This document shows, piece after piece, positions 1 through 14,700 of a stretch of DNA of 64,000 bases (within the stretch, counting starts at the first letter, position 1; each line of letters begins with the position of its first letter). A program made the translations under genes and the position numbers. The stretch comes from Gordionus sp. m RMFG-2023 (taxonomy: Eukaryota > Nematomorpha > Gordioida > Chordodea > Parachordodidae): NCBI RefSeq assembly GCF_954871325.1, contig NC_088779.1:11162846-11226845 (forward strand), given 5' to 3'. The notes beneath the pieces were generated by a model that saw nothing but the letters and a program-made list of their open reading frames with translations, was not told the origin of the DNA and did no database searches.

Positions 1-718
1 CAAAGGTAAAAAGATTAGGTTAGTTAAACTGCATATTTTTCAAATAAAATTTATTTATATATACCATTAATTAAGTTATATTATCTTATACTACAGTATA
101 AATAGATTTGTTTTAACACTTTCCTTAATTATTGAAGAAAAATCATTTTATTTAAATAAGAAAAATTTACAAGATAGTTTTTTTATATTTTACTGTAGGA
201 AAATCAATAGAATATAACAACTATTTTAATATTTTAATTTTATTTATCTAAAAAATTGTAATTGTGGCTATATGTGGTAAAAATATGATGTCATGATAAT
301 TCTAGCTTATAAGCCTCGCTCGATAATTAGGAGCATTATCCATTAATGAATTTGTTGATAATATTATGGATACATATCGAGGTCGATTTCGAAATTTTAT
401 CATCTTTAAAATAAAAATTATTTCAAGTTTAAAAAAAATTAAAAATCATTGCAGATTTTAAAAAAAAAATCGCTAAAATTTTAAAAAAATTATAAAATAT
501 TTTAAAAATAGTTAGGTTTTACACAAATGTTTTTTCAATAATTATTTAAAGTAAACTTTATAAGAAATTTTATATACATTTATGGAAATGTGTTACTACA
601 AACTGCAAATACTGTATAAACAAGTATTATAATTATAATAAAATATTTTGTTATTTATAAAATGACCATTTTATATTTTTTAAATTGTCACAATTTAATA
701 AAAGTGTTCATTAGATTA
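1..718. other. A+T-rich non-coding stretch
   Basis: No exon, RNA gene or repeat end could be recognised on either strand. It probably belongs to an intron of the coiled-coil gene whose first visible exon is at 2715, because that exon begins directly after a splice acceptor and has no start codon. Low-complexity A and T runs dominate. Confidence 0.5.
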
Positions 719-726
719 AAAAAAAG

Positions 727-2361
727 GGTAACTCACTGAAACTCAGGGGAAATTTTTAATATTATTTTTTTATAATATTTTTTTTGTTTTTTAAATATTT
801 TTATTTATTTTTTTTGTTTAAATATTTTTTTTATTAAAAAAAATAGTAAATTGCGATAGCACAAATCTTAAAATTTAATATTTTTCAAGTTATAACAATC
901 TTAATGAAAATGATGATCATTACTCGGTCAATCATAGCAGGAACTTTATAGACCCTGATGATATATCGATCCCTCAACGTATTGGGCGTTTATGAGGGGA
1001 TCTTCAGGCGAGCATCCCCAGAAGAAAATCTTCCTCTCATTTATATATGTGAATATTCTTATTTTCGTATTATTAAAAATATGTCAAATATAAGTAAATT
1101 TTTAAATAATTTTCCTTAAAATTATATATATCTATATTATCAGTTTATATATTATATTTATTACTTAATTATCTATTAATAGTCCTTACTTAGTAGCATC
1201 CAATATAGCACACATATTTTTAAAAATTTTAAATAATTACTCTATTTCTAATGTAAAATTAAAAAATTGTGAAAATTTTCACAAAATAAAAATTGTAGTC
1301 CTAACTTAATAGCATTAAATTAGCACACATCTTTTTCATTTTTAATGTATATATAACTTGATACTTTATTTTAAATGGGATATGCACTATTGAATTAAAA
1401 ATATATATTAAAAAACAAATGAGGATTATTAAAAAATTAAATTTAAAAAAATAAATATATATTAAAAATCTATGAAGAAAGACATAAAAAGAAAAAAAGG
1501 GTACATATATATCACCCTAGAAAAGATTATGGACCAGAAGATTTCCAGGGAAATCTGCTGACGAAGATAAAATCCTTCATTGGTTGGGGTCCCCTAAGAT
1601 CTGTCTCATTTTTTTTCCTATGATTTTAATGAAATTGACGGCCTCTGCCTAGGGTATTTGTAACGATTGGTAGTGTTGGTGAGGCCAGCGTATTTGTTTT
1701 TTTTATGATTTCTGCCTTTTCAATAGCAGAAAATGAGAGGTTGGGCTTTGCTGCAAAACACAGGTATAGTCCCAAGCGAGCGGGAGACCATTAGTCCAGG
1801 GAATCAGGGAAATACCATCGGGACGTATAGCATTTTTGTTTGAGAGTGGATGGAATATTAGCTTCTTTAAGGGCAGCTAGGAGAATGTTGTTGATAATGA
1901 CGAGGTTGTCGTCCATGGGAGAACTTGCATTGCAAGATATGGTAAGCTTTCAATTCAATGGGCTGGCCAAAGTCGATACAAATGGAGGGAACTACAACAT
2001 TACAGCCAAGGCGGAGGGCTATGAAAATGTGTAGCTGATCGCCATGAGGAGGCCAAAATTGGAACTGGGAATGGCTTCCAACCATTCGTAACCTGAGTTT
2101 GCATATAAGTTATTGGGATTATCCTCAAAGGGCCTGTTCGATAGTATTCAACGGAACGGGCTATCAGAGGAGCATCCCAGTCTTTTTGAATGCTTGTGAA
2201 AATTTTCACAAAATATATGAAATTCTTAAAACTTTTGAGTAATGAAACTTTTAATTATTGTTGCATCAAAAAATTCCCACCGATCGCATATTTATTATTT
2301 TTAAATAAAAAAAAATTAAAAAAAAAATATTAAAATTTTCCCCGAGTTTCAGTGAGTTACC
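727..2361. mobile_element. TIR-bounded element with 8-bp flanking repeat
   Basis: The ends form inverted repeats of about 40 bp. The left end starts GGTAACTCACTGAAACTC and the right end is its reverse complement, with only small differences further in. An identical 8-bp string (AAAAAAAG) flanks both ends at 719-726 and 2362-2369. That fits an 8-bp target duplication, but the string is so simple that it is weak proof. The interior from about 1540 to 2190 is clearly richer in G+C than its surroundings and carries a decayed coding remnant on the minus strand, listed separately. The superfamily is not certain: an 8-bp duplication suits hAT, P or Merlin, but the termini match none that I know. It lies inside or just upstream of the coiled-coil gene. 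Confidence 0.65.
1540..2085 (-). pseudogene. Fossil remnant of a mobile-element protein (RPDG/WDYTC type)
   Basis: The minus strand reads through recognisable blocks: a CNVVVPSICIDFG-like block, a GRQPRH block, then RPDGISLIPW, LAWDYTC and NFIKIIGKK. The series RPDG, IPW, WD.TC and later a GDP block is typical of a C-terminal domain that I recall in many invertebrate mobile-element ORFs, often beside a reverse transcriptase. I recognise the motif series but cannot name the family firmly. The copy is old and carries several breaks. A second, shorter copy lies near 35.6 kb on the plus strand. It sits inside the TIR element 727-2361, either as part of it or as an earlier insertion. Confidence 0.5.
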
Positions 2362-2369
2362 AAAAAAAG

Positions 2370-2714
2370 ATAAGTAATATAATTTAAATATATTTACTGG
2401 CAAGTCCATTAAAATCTGGGTAGAAGTGATAAAATTTAAAAAAAGATATATTTACTGAAAATATATGGAGCTATAAAATATTGCCATATTTTTATTTATG
2501 CTGGTAAAAGTAAAATACTAATAATTTCATTATTATACTCCAAATATATTTTAAAATACTGGTAATTGCTAATAAAATACAGAAGAAATAAATAGCAGCA
2601 TATATATTATTATACTTTATTTTCAAAGGATATGATTCTTTATTTATATATCTAATAACGTTGATAATTTATATTATATTACCAATTTTTTTTAAATATC
2701 TTAAATTTTTTTAG
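2370..2714. other. Intronic A+T-rich stretch before first visible exon
   Basis: Nothing coding was seen. The stretch ends in the polypyrimidine-rich acceptor that precedes the exon at 2715, so it is the end of an intron of the coiled-coil gene. Confidence 0.5.
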
Positions 2715-5700
2715 AATGAGTTAACAGAGATAAAACAAACTTTAAATGAAGAAAATGACATCAAACTAAAGGCTATTGTTGCTAACTCTGATTACGAGAT
2801 CAAAATTAAAGAGAATGAGTAATAAACAAATGATATTCAGCTTTAACCTATAACTATTCTCATTAAAATAACATCAATATATTTTTTGGTTATAAAAAAC
2901 TAGCGAAATTATTATTGGAAATAATCAAACTATAACTGCCATGGTAAAAGAGCTAAATGATAAAGATAAGCATATGGAAAATTTGAATGGTTTAATCGAC
3001 AAAAAATCTCAAATAATTGATGTATAATTTATTTTGATTCAATTCTATCATATTTATTAGGCATTATTACTATTTTTAAAATAATACATAATAAAATATT
3101 AATTCATTTTCCTTCTAATAGAATCTGAAAACTAACCTTGAGACTTTGAAAAATGAAATCTCACTCTGCAATGTTCAAAATTCTGAGTTAAGGTTAAAAA
3201 AATAGATATGGCAAATATATCAAATTATAAATTTTTTTAATAATTTTAAATTCATTTTTTAATAATAGCCAAAAATATGAAGAGAGTGAAAAGGGTTTAA
3301 AGGAAGTAAATTATAGATTTAATAAAATGGTGAAGACAAAAAATAACAAAGTATTTTTTACATTTTTTTATTCTCTACTATTATTACTATGATTATTAAC
3401 AAGATTAAAGGTCTTCACAAAACATTGGAAAAAAATACACTAATCATGAGAAATCTTACAAAAAGGAGTAAATTTTACGAAAATCGAATCATTAGTTGGC
3501 AAAGACTTAAATTACAATATATGAAAAAGGTATTAAATAATATAAATATAAGGCAAAAATGGCCCAGGCCAAAAAAAGAACGATTAAAAATATTTCGGAC
3601 CAAAAGATAGTGAACAAAAATACCCCTATTTCCCTATTTTTTTTATTTTGGAGATATTATGTCTACTCCACCCTATTTAAAATCTTTCTTTTAAGCATTT
3701 ATATTAAGATTTAAGTATTTCTTTCCAGTTTCAACCAAATAGGAAATATGAAACTAAAAACATTGTTTTTTAATTTAGATCAGCCATTTGGATTCAATGA
3801 ATAAAAAGTGCAAGAATGTCCTAGTTGCTAAGCACCGAAAATTATCAATGAGGTTTAAAAATTCTGAGAAGACCATTTTAACCTTAAAATGTCAATCGGA
3901 AAACTTGAATGGGAAATTAATAGAAATTAATGCAACTCTAGAGGAACATATTATAGAAGTATATTAATTCCTTTGTATTTTTTATGAGTAAATTGATTTT
4001 CCCTCAATCATTTGTTTAAAAATAAATAGAATAAAAAGTTACAGAGTCAAATAGAAAACTGTAAAAATGAAAAAATGAAAGCCGAATCTTTACAGGAACA
4101 TGAAAGAAACGAGATGCTTTTTACCATGGAGAGATACAAGGTAATAGTAGTGTTATTAATTATTTTATTTAAGTGTGGAATATTAACTTTAAAATTTATT
4201 TTAAACTGACGCTTTTTTTCACTACATTTTATAATTATGAAAAAATAGGATAACTTACTTATTTTTTGACTGAAAAAAAATAAAAGGGATGTAAAATATA
4301 ATTTTAGAAAGTTATAAATAATTTGATAGCTTATCATTGCAGGTACAAGTTATATCTTCTTTATAATTTAATAATTACTAACGGATATTAACCAAATATG
4401 TTACTCTTTTTTTATTGGGGGGAGGGATGCTTACAAGTTAAAATTTTCAAGTGCTCTTAAAAATGATATAAAAGGCGAGCATTTTTGATTAGTTATAATT
4501 ATATCAATGTGAATAAATAATTTAGAAACTTTAAATTCATCTAATTTAAAAAAAATAACATTCATGGTGTTCTAACGTAATAAAAATTGAGGAGTGCTAA
4601 GCACTCTCTTGTCCCTCCTTTCGGACGCCAATGATTACATCGAATTGCCATTTTTTAATTATATGTATATTAGCTGGAAAATGATAGCATTATCAACGAA
4701 AAAGAGAAAGAAGTGGAAACTATAAAGTTAAAAGAAGATGAATACAAGGTTTCAATTGATTCTTAAAATCTCTAATAAATCAATCTATATTACAGGTAAA
4801 ATGTGAAAATATGTTAATCCAAAAGGACCATGAAATCAAACACCTAACTAATATGATCCAAGATAAAGTTAATTTTATCATTTCTTATCTTGAATTATTG
4901 GTATCTAATAATATTGATCAAAATTGTTACGACTTAAGAGGCATATAATTTATTATTACCATTTAAACTTATTAGAAATAAATTTTTTTTAAGAAATCAT
5001 AATTTTTTTCGGAAAACTTTAGTAAATTTTGAAGATAGGTAGTATGTGTAGGTATATATTAAGATAATATTTTTTTACGAGACGCATTCCTATATTTTAT
5101 TAAAAATTACCTCAAAATAATTGCAAAAAAGATATAAAAACAATAAACATTGAATAATAAAAAAAATATGATAATATTTTTGAAAGATTATGAAGCGTAA
5201 AAGAGTCGATGTAATTGTGAATTAATAAGATTACAATTTGTCTAGAATTTCTCTTTGGGATTTTCAATTTTGCCCGAGACGCACTTAAATCTTTTATAAG
5301 AGGCGATGCCTTCGCTAATGGAGATATTTAAATATTTCACTAACTTATCCGCTTCAACTACATAGAATATCCCTATTTATTTTGGGAATGTAAAGAAAAT
5401 CTTATCAAATAAAATTAATAGAAGAAACTGATTTTATGTCTTAGTGAATTTTGGACTGATGTTATTAAACATTCCCATGATTTCTGAGATGCTAAAATTC
5501 TATACTCTTTGAATTATTGGAATGAATAAGATATAACGGGGTTAATCTTTGCCATTATGTTTTAGAGTGATAACCTCTCTAATATTTTTATCACACTTGA
5601 GACTGGTATTTGAAAGAGAAACTTTACATTGCAGATTGTTGAATGCACAACTAATCTCTTAATTGTTTAGCTCAAGACAATGTTGGATGAGATGGCTTAG

Positions 5701-8700
5701 GAATTTAGGATCAGACCCTTGATTTGGAAAAATAAAAAGAAAGAGGTCGTTCTCAAATCTCAGAGTTAAATAGCTAATCAACGATTTTTTTAGTCATTGA
5801 GGTATCACAGCCACTTTGTTTAAGGAATGTAGGAAATAAAAATATATCCCTTCTGTCTCTTTTAGATATTTTTGATCTCATCTGACATCAATTTGGGTAA
5901 GGAAGAAAGAGCTAAGACGTCCTATGGCATGCAATTTTATACGTGATAGCGCACAGAGTTTACATTAGATATAAACTCGAACTGCTGGCCCTTGAAATTT
6001 GAGTTTTCAACCCTGCCCATATGTTTTTTGGCTCGACTCTTAAGATAATTTTTTTACAAGTTGCCTATAGCCCGCTTTAAGTTTAATTACAAAATTCCGA
6101 AAAATATTTCTCACAAGTTGTCAGGTTGATTTTTTTTCCTTAGGCCATTTCCAGACAGAACGTTTTTCCTAAGCGTTTTTGGAGCAATGTTACCAGCAAT
6201 TTTTTTTTATTTACAAACAAAAGATAATAACTTGTTTAATTATTTTTTTTATATAATATAATATTTAAAAATAAAAATCCGGAACCACATTTCAAGAGGC
6301 CATTTAATCGTTATTAAAATCAAACCAGTTTGTTTTCTATTTACAATTAAAAAAATAGGGATTTGGATTTTTTTTTTTAAATATCATATATAAAAAATTA
6401 ATTCAATAAGCTAGTTTTTTGGGAGAGAAGCTAGTAACATTACCCAAAACCCGCTTTGAAAAAACGTTATGTCTGGAAATGGCCTTTATGTGATTTAATC
6501 AAATAAATCTATTTTTATAAAATTATTGAAAAATCATGACTTTTTACCAGTCCTATTATCTAGATCGAAAGCATATCATATATAAAAAGAGTTTATAATT
6601 CACAATATCTAACTTAATTATATTACTTTTACCTACAGGATACAGAATATTTTGTACAAATGGAAGAAAAGAACAAAATAATACAAACTTTACAGTCCCA
6701 AAGCAACAAGGTTTACATTTATTTTAGATATTTTAAAACTTATACAAAAGGCGTTGATAGCACAATAATTTATGGTTAATAATATTCCATATTTTATTTA
6801 ATAGAAAATAAAAAAATCACAAATTCCCGTCCAAACAGATGCAATAAAAGGAGTATTGGTGGAAACTCCTATTGACAAAATTAAGAATCGAAAGATTAAC
6901 AAGCTAGATAACGTGGATATGACTACTAAAAGATCGGCTAAACTTAAAGTACTGACTCCTGGCTTTTACAAAGAAGACAAATTCAAGGTGGCCATAAAAC
7001 AAACAAAGTTGGATATGGTAAGTTACTTCAATTTTTAAATTAAGATTTTTTTAATAATATAACATTTATATTTCTGAAGAATTTTATATTTCATTATATG
7101 ATCTGTAGCCTAAACCACGAAATCTCGACATGGAATATGATAAGGTTAATATATTTAAAAATTTTTTTTTACAAATATGTATATATGTTTAAATATTATG
7201 ACATTAGAGATTATTATAAAATATTCCACTTTTACAGTTATAATAGCGCTTCACAAATTTAACCCGACCCGAAATTTTGATTAATTCTTAACAACGTTGT
7301 TAAAGTATTGAAAGTAGATGCGCTACATCAGGGGCGGACTTGCGACGCTACGGCCGCGTGGGCATTTTTTATAGCGGCCTCATTTTTATGGGGGCTTCGC
7401 CCCCATATTCTCCTATTTTTCGGGCCTTCGGCCCGCTTTTACTCGGCCGGGTTCCTTTAAATGGCTTTTTCTAATTACATTATTTTTATTACCTCTTATT
7501 TTTGAAAATAAGTTCAAACGATTTATATTTTTAATAAACACGATAATCATATATTTTATTTTAAAAAATTGCACATCTAAAATTATTCATTGCATATCTA
7601 AAAAAATATTCATTGTACATATATTTTTTTTATTAGATTTACAATGATATTACACCATAAAATCAAATCATATGTGTTAAATATAATATAATATATACTC
7701 AATATATAAAATCAATTAATTACACATATAAAATTATTGCATTTATACAATTTTACACAGAGAATAAAATTGCTGCACTTATAAAATCAGGCACCGATCA
7801 TATTGTAAATAGATATAGATTTAAATACAAGAATTAAGATAATATATAATTTTTACGTTATTAAATCTCTCATTAACTTTGAATCTTTGTGCAAATAAAC
7901 AAGAATATCTTCTAGTTCAATCTGCGCTAATAGCTCTCGTTCAATTGACATCATTAAAAATGCTTCTAATTTTCATGGCCTATATTAGCTCTCAACCTAT
8001 TTTTTATAATTTTTAATTTACTAAATGTTCTCTCGCAATTAACCTGCGTAAATGACAAATTTAAAATGTTTCATATGCCAAAAATAAATTAGTGTAAGCA
8101 CTTGTGTGCATATTGTGTCTTTTAAGAATTTCATACACTCATATTAAACACTTGTTACAATTATTATCACATTCTGAGTTATTATCATATTGTAACATTT
8201 TAGACTTCTCACTGGTACATTCGATATCATAGTCCGTTTCATTTAATTCTACTACTAAATCTTTGAATACACTGGCAAATGAACACAACTCGTTACTTAA
8301 TTTAACACTCAATATATTTGCCAGTTCTGCCAGTTATTCCAAGGCCTTTTCAGAAATACCTTTACTATTTATTTCATCAAAAAAACAGTTCCGACAAGCT
8401 ATTTTTCTTTCTTTCTTTTTATAATTTGATCAATTATAGGACGAAATACTTCGACCCTATAAAGGTCAATCGATTCTTAAGGACGTTCATCTTGACCTTC
8501 GTCTCTATATATTCTCTTCACTCAATTCAATCTTTTTACAGAGCATTTCATACTCAGATAGTCTCCAGGAGCTATAAATATTAAAATGTTTCATTTAAAT
8601 TAGAAGCCATTTTTATTGTTTTATTTTGAATCGATGTAATAGTTATCGATGATACAGAAGACTTAGCTTCTTCTATCATTTTCCATGCTGATAAAATATT

Positions 8701-11700
8701 TAAATTTTTAGTTTGAAGATATAATGACATCAACATAAATTATCGATCAAAGACTGAGTTTCTTATGAGGTTTTTGCCTCAAATGATTTATTATCTATTA
8801 TAAATTGAAGTACATTTATCCTTATTGGGAGCAAGCTCTCTTTACTATATATCTATCTAAGGGCTATTTCACGTGCCCACCACCTTGTCTCACCTATTTT
8901 TTGTAGCCTTCTCAACTTACTTTATCCAGATGAATTATTCTGTTTTACCCAAGTATTCATCCTTTTATATGATTTACCAAAGAAGTTGCTAGTCTGTTCA
9001 ATAATCCAAATAAATTTTTTCCTTCAATATTATCGCATGAATCACATATACAGAGATTTATTATGTGACTCTAAGACCAAATATAAAAAACTACCTGGGG
9101 CCTCTAGTCTAATAAGAGCATGCAACCCAATAAATTTACCTCGTATATTTGCAGCACTATCAAATAATTCTCCTATTATATTTCTCATTTGAATTCCATG
9201 TTAAAAGTCACTCAAGATATCAAAAAATTCTTTTCCAGAAGAGTTTGTAACTTTTGTAAGTGCGAAAAGCCTTTCTGTTATTTTACCATTATATATGTAT
9301 TGTAGGTGAATGGTTTCTTGATCATAAACGCTAATGTCTTGAGTAATATCCCTTTGAAAATTAAACCGTTTGTTACCAATCTCCTTTTTTATTAAATTCC
9401 TGATTTGATCAAGAACAACATCAATAACTTTTTAGCATTGTTTTTGACAACAAGGTTATCCTTTGAAAATTAAACCGTTTGTTACCAATCTCCTTTTTTA
9501 TTAAATTCCTGATTTGATCAAGAACAACATCAATAACTTTGTAGCATTGTTTTTGACAACAAGGTTATGACCACTTCTCTTATATTTGTCAGAGAGTTTA
9601 AGCTTTTCTTTTCTACGTTTGCTCTTTAAAATAGCTTTCTCTAAATGATCTCTGAATATTTAATCATTCTTTGATATAATACGAATCATTTCCAGGAAAT
9701 TTCCATGATTCAAATTTTGATTTTTAAATTGGCTAAGTGTTTAAGTATAATTTGATCCTTTGTAGGATAAGTTTTATCTGCCTAAAAACTTTATTATGTG
9801 GACATTGTTATAAATTTGTCGATTTTTTCCTTTTAATATTTTAACACTAATTCAATTATCAAATGACTTGTTTTTTGATGGTCTGAGGTAGGCATCGACT
9901 GCACCAATATGAACTCTTGAATTTCATGTATTTTAATTACTAAATGCATATGTCGAAAATTTGTTGAACTTCTTGTGAAAGTGTTTTCGCATACTGCAAA
10001 TGCCAGGCAGATTGAGCAGTACACAGTTTTGGCTTTATTGCATATTAGTTTTACTATAACACATAAATTAACATTCAATTAATTAATATTAAAAAGAAAT
10101 ATTGGAAAATCAAATTGATCAAAAATTTATTTTATTAAAATTATTATACCTGAGTTTTATTTATTCAATGAATTAAGAACAAGAAATATAATCGTAAATG
10201 TTGGCTATATAATTTCTACAATAAATCAGTATATAAAAATATAATATAATAAATTAATCATGACACATCAAATGTGATATCATACTGGCAATGCCAGCTA
10301 CCCAAGTTAGTGTGGAAAGATGTTTTTTAACAATTAAATTTATATTATCTCCTTATAGATGTAATTTGAGTGAGACGAAGTTTGAAAATAATTGTGCGGC
10401 TAATAAAAAAATTTGTTCATATTAAAATTATTCATTGATATATTTATTGGTTAAATATTATTTTATAATGTGCAATTAATAAAAATGAAGGTTTTTATTT
10501 TAATTATGAAAATGAAATGAAAAAAAATTTTCCTTATACATAATCCTAAAGTAGGTATGAATACAAAAGTGTTCAAACCGGTTTTTAGAGGTTCGAACCG
10601 AACCGATATTTTAATTTTTTGCGAACCGAACCTGAACCTTGAACCGTTATTTTTATCCGAACCTGAACCGAACCGATATTCGTTTCGGTTTGGATCCCTG
10701 CACAAGGGTATAATATACGATAGGTAAAATATTGTAAAACAAATATAGAAAATTTTGGAACAAATAATAAGCAACAATGGCGTATGTTATTATAATCGCA
10801 TTATTTGTATTTAATGTAAAAAAAACTAATACATGAAAATTTCTTTTTGCCCTATACAAAATATATTCCAATCTTAAATAGTTATCATTTTATTTTGAAT
10901 CGATTGGGTGAAGTTCAAAATGAAAACGAATATTTACCTTCAAACGATTATGTTGAGATTTTTTAGTAAATTAGTGCTTGTGTCCTTTTACACTTGGAAA
11001 AGCTTAAACGTAGATCCCATACGAATTATAGCATTTTGGGGAAGTCCCATTTTTCAATTTTTTAATGTGAAAATTTTATTAAATAATATAATGTGCTTAT
11101 TGTATTATTTATTTGATCGATTTTTCTTATTTATGAATTTTCTTTAAATAGAAGAAAAAAATTCTGGGATCATTTTTCAGAAATAAAAAATTAAGGAGGA
11201 GATTTATCAAGTACAAAAATTTTGTCTAGATATAACTATAAAAAAACATTCCCTTACCTCTCCACCTCCTTATCTTACTTACTTTCAAACCTTCCGGAAA
11301 AGAATATTTGATTTGCACTACTTTATTTTCTGAATATTACCAGATGATTTTACCGAATACAAAACAAAAGAAAATCCAAGACAATGATAATTAATAATTG
11401 CTCCACGAGCAATATATGTATAAACATTTCATATATAATATTATAAATATATGTATGAATTCAAATAACGTTGAAAATAACTGACATCTCCTATATATAA
11501 ATATATATATATGTATGACTACATATAATGTAGAAGTTAACTGACATCTCGTATCTAAAATTATATATATGCGTAATTGTAAAAGTACAAAACACAACAT
11601 GCCCGCCCTTCAAAAAACCCGGTGTTTCATTATCCCAAAAGTATTATTATTATTTTTTTTTAATTTATTGTATACGTTTGATTCATTTTCATGTAATTTT

Positions 11701-14700
11701 GCCCCTTTGCTTCATCTCTCATCGTTTATTTGATCATCCTCACATCGTTCCATCATTACGTTCGAGTCATAGCTCTTGATAATAATTTTCGTCTGAGTCA
11801 TAGCTCTTGATCATTATTGCTGCCACACTTTCACTATCTGTATCCTCCAACACATCAGGGGTCAAATGAGACATATATTATATATATTACTTTCTCAAAA
11901 TAACAATCAAAACTGAATTTTTTCAAAAAAATATATGAATGGTAATATTTTATTTGAACGTACCACTGAAATTTCAAAAAAAAAATGTATGATACAATAA
12001 ATTTCATTGTACAAACAATAACAGATCTACAAATATGTTATTTTTACTTAATAAATTTTAACCCCAATTAGGATACCACAGGAATATGGTAATTAGGCCT
12101 ATTCAAAAATAATTCGAATATTCGATTCGAATAATTCGAATCTAATCGAATAATTACGAATACGAATAATAAATTATTTGTTTTATCTGAATACGAATAA
12201 TCATTTATTCGATTCGAATAAAACGAATTATTCGTAATATTTAATAAATTGTTTAATAAATCTAACATTTGTCATAGGAAGAATGGGAGGATCTTATAAA
12301 AATTAAAGCTATACTATTGCCTTTATATGAAACTACAAATATGGTATGTGGGGAGAATTATCCTACTTATAATTTGGTTATACCTTATTATATTTTAATT
12401 CTTGAACATCTAAAAAATGAAAAACCTGGTTTCCATAAATCCTTTAACAATAGTTTCAAAGTAGCAGTGATAAAGTGTTGGGCTATTATAATTTAACTGC
12501 CGATGATGCAATAATAACCACAATATTAGATCCCAGGCTTAAAGTAGAATATTTTAAATCAATATCTCTTGATTATGATATTGATATATCCAAGTTAATG
12601 GACAAATTTAAAGAGATTTACAATAGATATACAGGTATTTAATTTACCCCCATTTAAATATGATTTTATTTTATAAGCTCTTAATTATAACTGTCAAACA
12701 AATAAGGATAAAATTCAACAAAACAGGCTATATATTGTTTATAATATTCAACTGTGTGAAATAGATTTTTATCTGAGTGAACCAAGAGCAAAGAGTGATA
12801 CTGACCCGTTAATGTGGTGGAAGGCAAATGCATATCGGATCCCCATACTCTCGAAAATGGCAAGGGATTATCTATCTATACAAGGACCATCAACTGCTTG
12901 TGAAAGGCTTTACTCAGTTGGAACTAATTTATTGTCAAAAAACCGCATGTCATATAAGGAAGAAAATATAAGAAAAACTCTTTGCCTTAAAAATTGGCTT
13001 AAATTATAAATTAAATTAATAATATATATTTTAATTTTGTTTATAACTTGATTATATATTATTTATTATCAGATTATTGATTACATATTATTATAATTTT
13101 TTCTGTTTAAAATCAAATTTGTAATAAAAAAATTTGTCAATATATTTGAGTATGATTTATTTTATTAAAAAAATTAATTCGAATAATTCGAATCGAATAC
13201 AAATAGTAGATTTTATTATTCGTACGAATTCAAATAGTAAATTATTCGATTCGTTTTTGAATTCGTTTTTGAATAGGCCTAATGGTAATACAAGAATTAA
13301 AAAGCTACATATCAAAATGGGCTCAGAATAATTCTTACCCAACTTACAAAAATATTTTTGAATAATGCAAGGAAAACAACAATATCAACATATCATTTCA
13401 TTGAAGATTAATATATATGTTATTAATGTGATGGTTTATCTCAATAAACTCTTGGATTTTAAAAATAAAGTGCAAAATATTTCACTCAATTATTAACATT
13501 GGTGGAAATATTAAAATATATGATTGTCTGACATAAACATAATGAAAATATTTATTACAATCTAAAATTTAAATTTTGAAACAAATAAAATAAGTATCAA
13601 AAATTGTTACATATTTATTGTGAAAATAAAATATAAAAAAAAAATCTATTAATCATGCTAATATCATCACCAATAATGTTCAAAAACAATGCAACCTGTA
13701 AATGGATCCCTTCTCACATTTACCCATTGTCCATCCACATTATTCCATAAACTTCATTCAACTCAATAACCTAATCATGAAATTTCCTTCATATACATTT
13801 AATATTTACAATGTGAAAAAATATATTTAAAAAAATGTGAGACCAAACAAAAATCTCTTATTGATATATTGAATATATATAATAAAATGTGATGTGTTAT
13901 AAAACTATGAAAGTATATTTTATAAAATAAAATTTAAAAAAAAAAACATGTCCAGTATCCAACTGAAACCTATTTTCTTTTTCACATAATTTGTAAATTT
14001 CCAATAATCATCCAAAACATATTGTTACAAAAACTCTGACTCTACCAATTTATGTAACAACATTTGCTTCTTTTTTAAACAAAAATCACCCATATAAAAG
14101 TAATTATTTATGTATAGATATATATATGTATCTTATTTTTCTTTATTTACATTACAAGACCCAAATTTATTCCTGCTAATTAAAATCCCCAAAATTCAAA
14201 TATTAAGTAATCTTTTCTGTCCCGCATATCATTAGGTCCTGAATTTTCCTCTGACGGAAGACCTTTACCTCCATTCAAAGAGTCTTAAGGCTTAAAATAA
14301 TCACCAATAAAACTTATTCCCAAAATACCTGACACCAAATTGTAAGGTAATAGGTATTTGACCATATCTAATGGTAGCTAACACAAAAACTGACACAATA
14401 AAGAGTTAGCTGACACAAGATAACAATATCTGTTACCCCCCCCCTCCCCAGGTATTATGTTGGTGTAACTTATTTTAATTAAATGCAATCCTGCCACCTA
14501 GTGACCCTTACATACTTTCAATCTTATTATTATTTACTTAACACTTAATCTCCCCTACTTCTAAATTCATAAAAATTTACATCTACAGTTCCCCAATATA
14601 AAGATATAAATTAAAAATTTTAATACAAATATTAAAATGAACAACTATAGCTCCCCTATAATGTATGAATTAAAATTATTTAAATACTCATTCAAAAATG

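Noticed and set aside
10463-10777. 104-codon minus-strand ORF
   Set aside because: It runs through the subterminal GAACCGAACC repeats of a hAT end and is an artefact of them.
11391-11600. Similar ORFs at 11391-11600 and 15050-15280
   Set aside because: They are the same frame in the two LTR copies, not protein genes.
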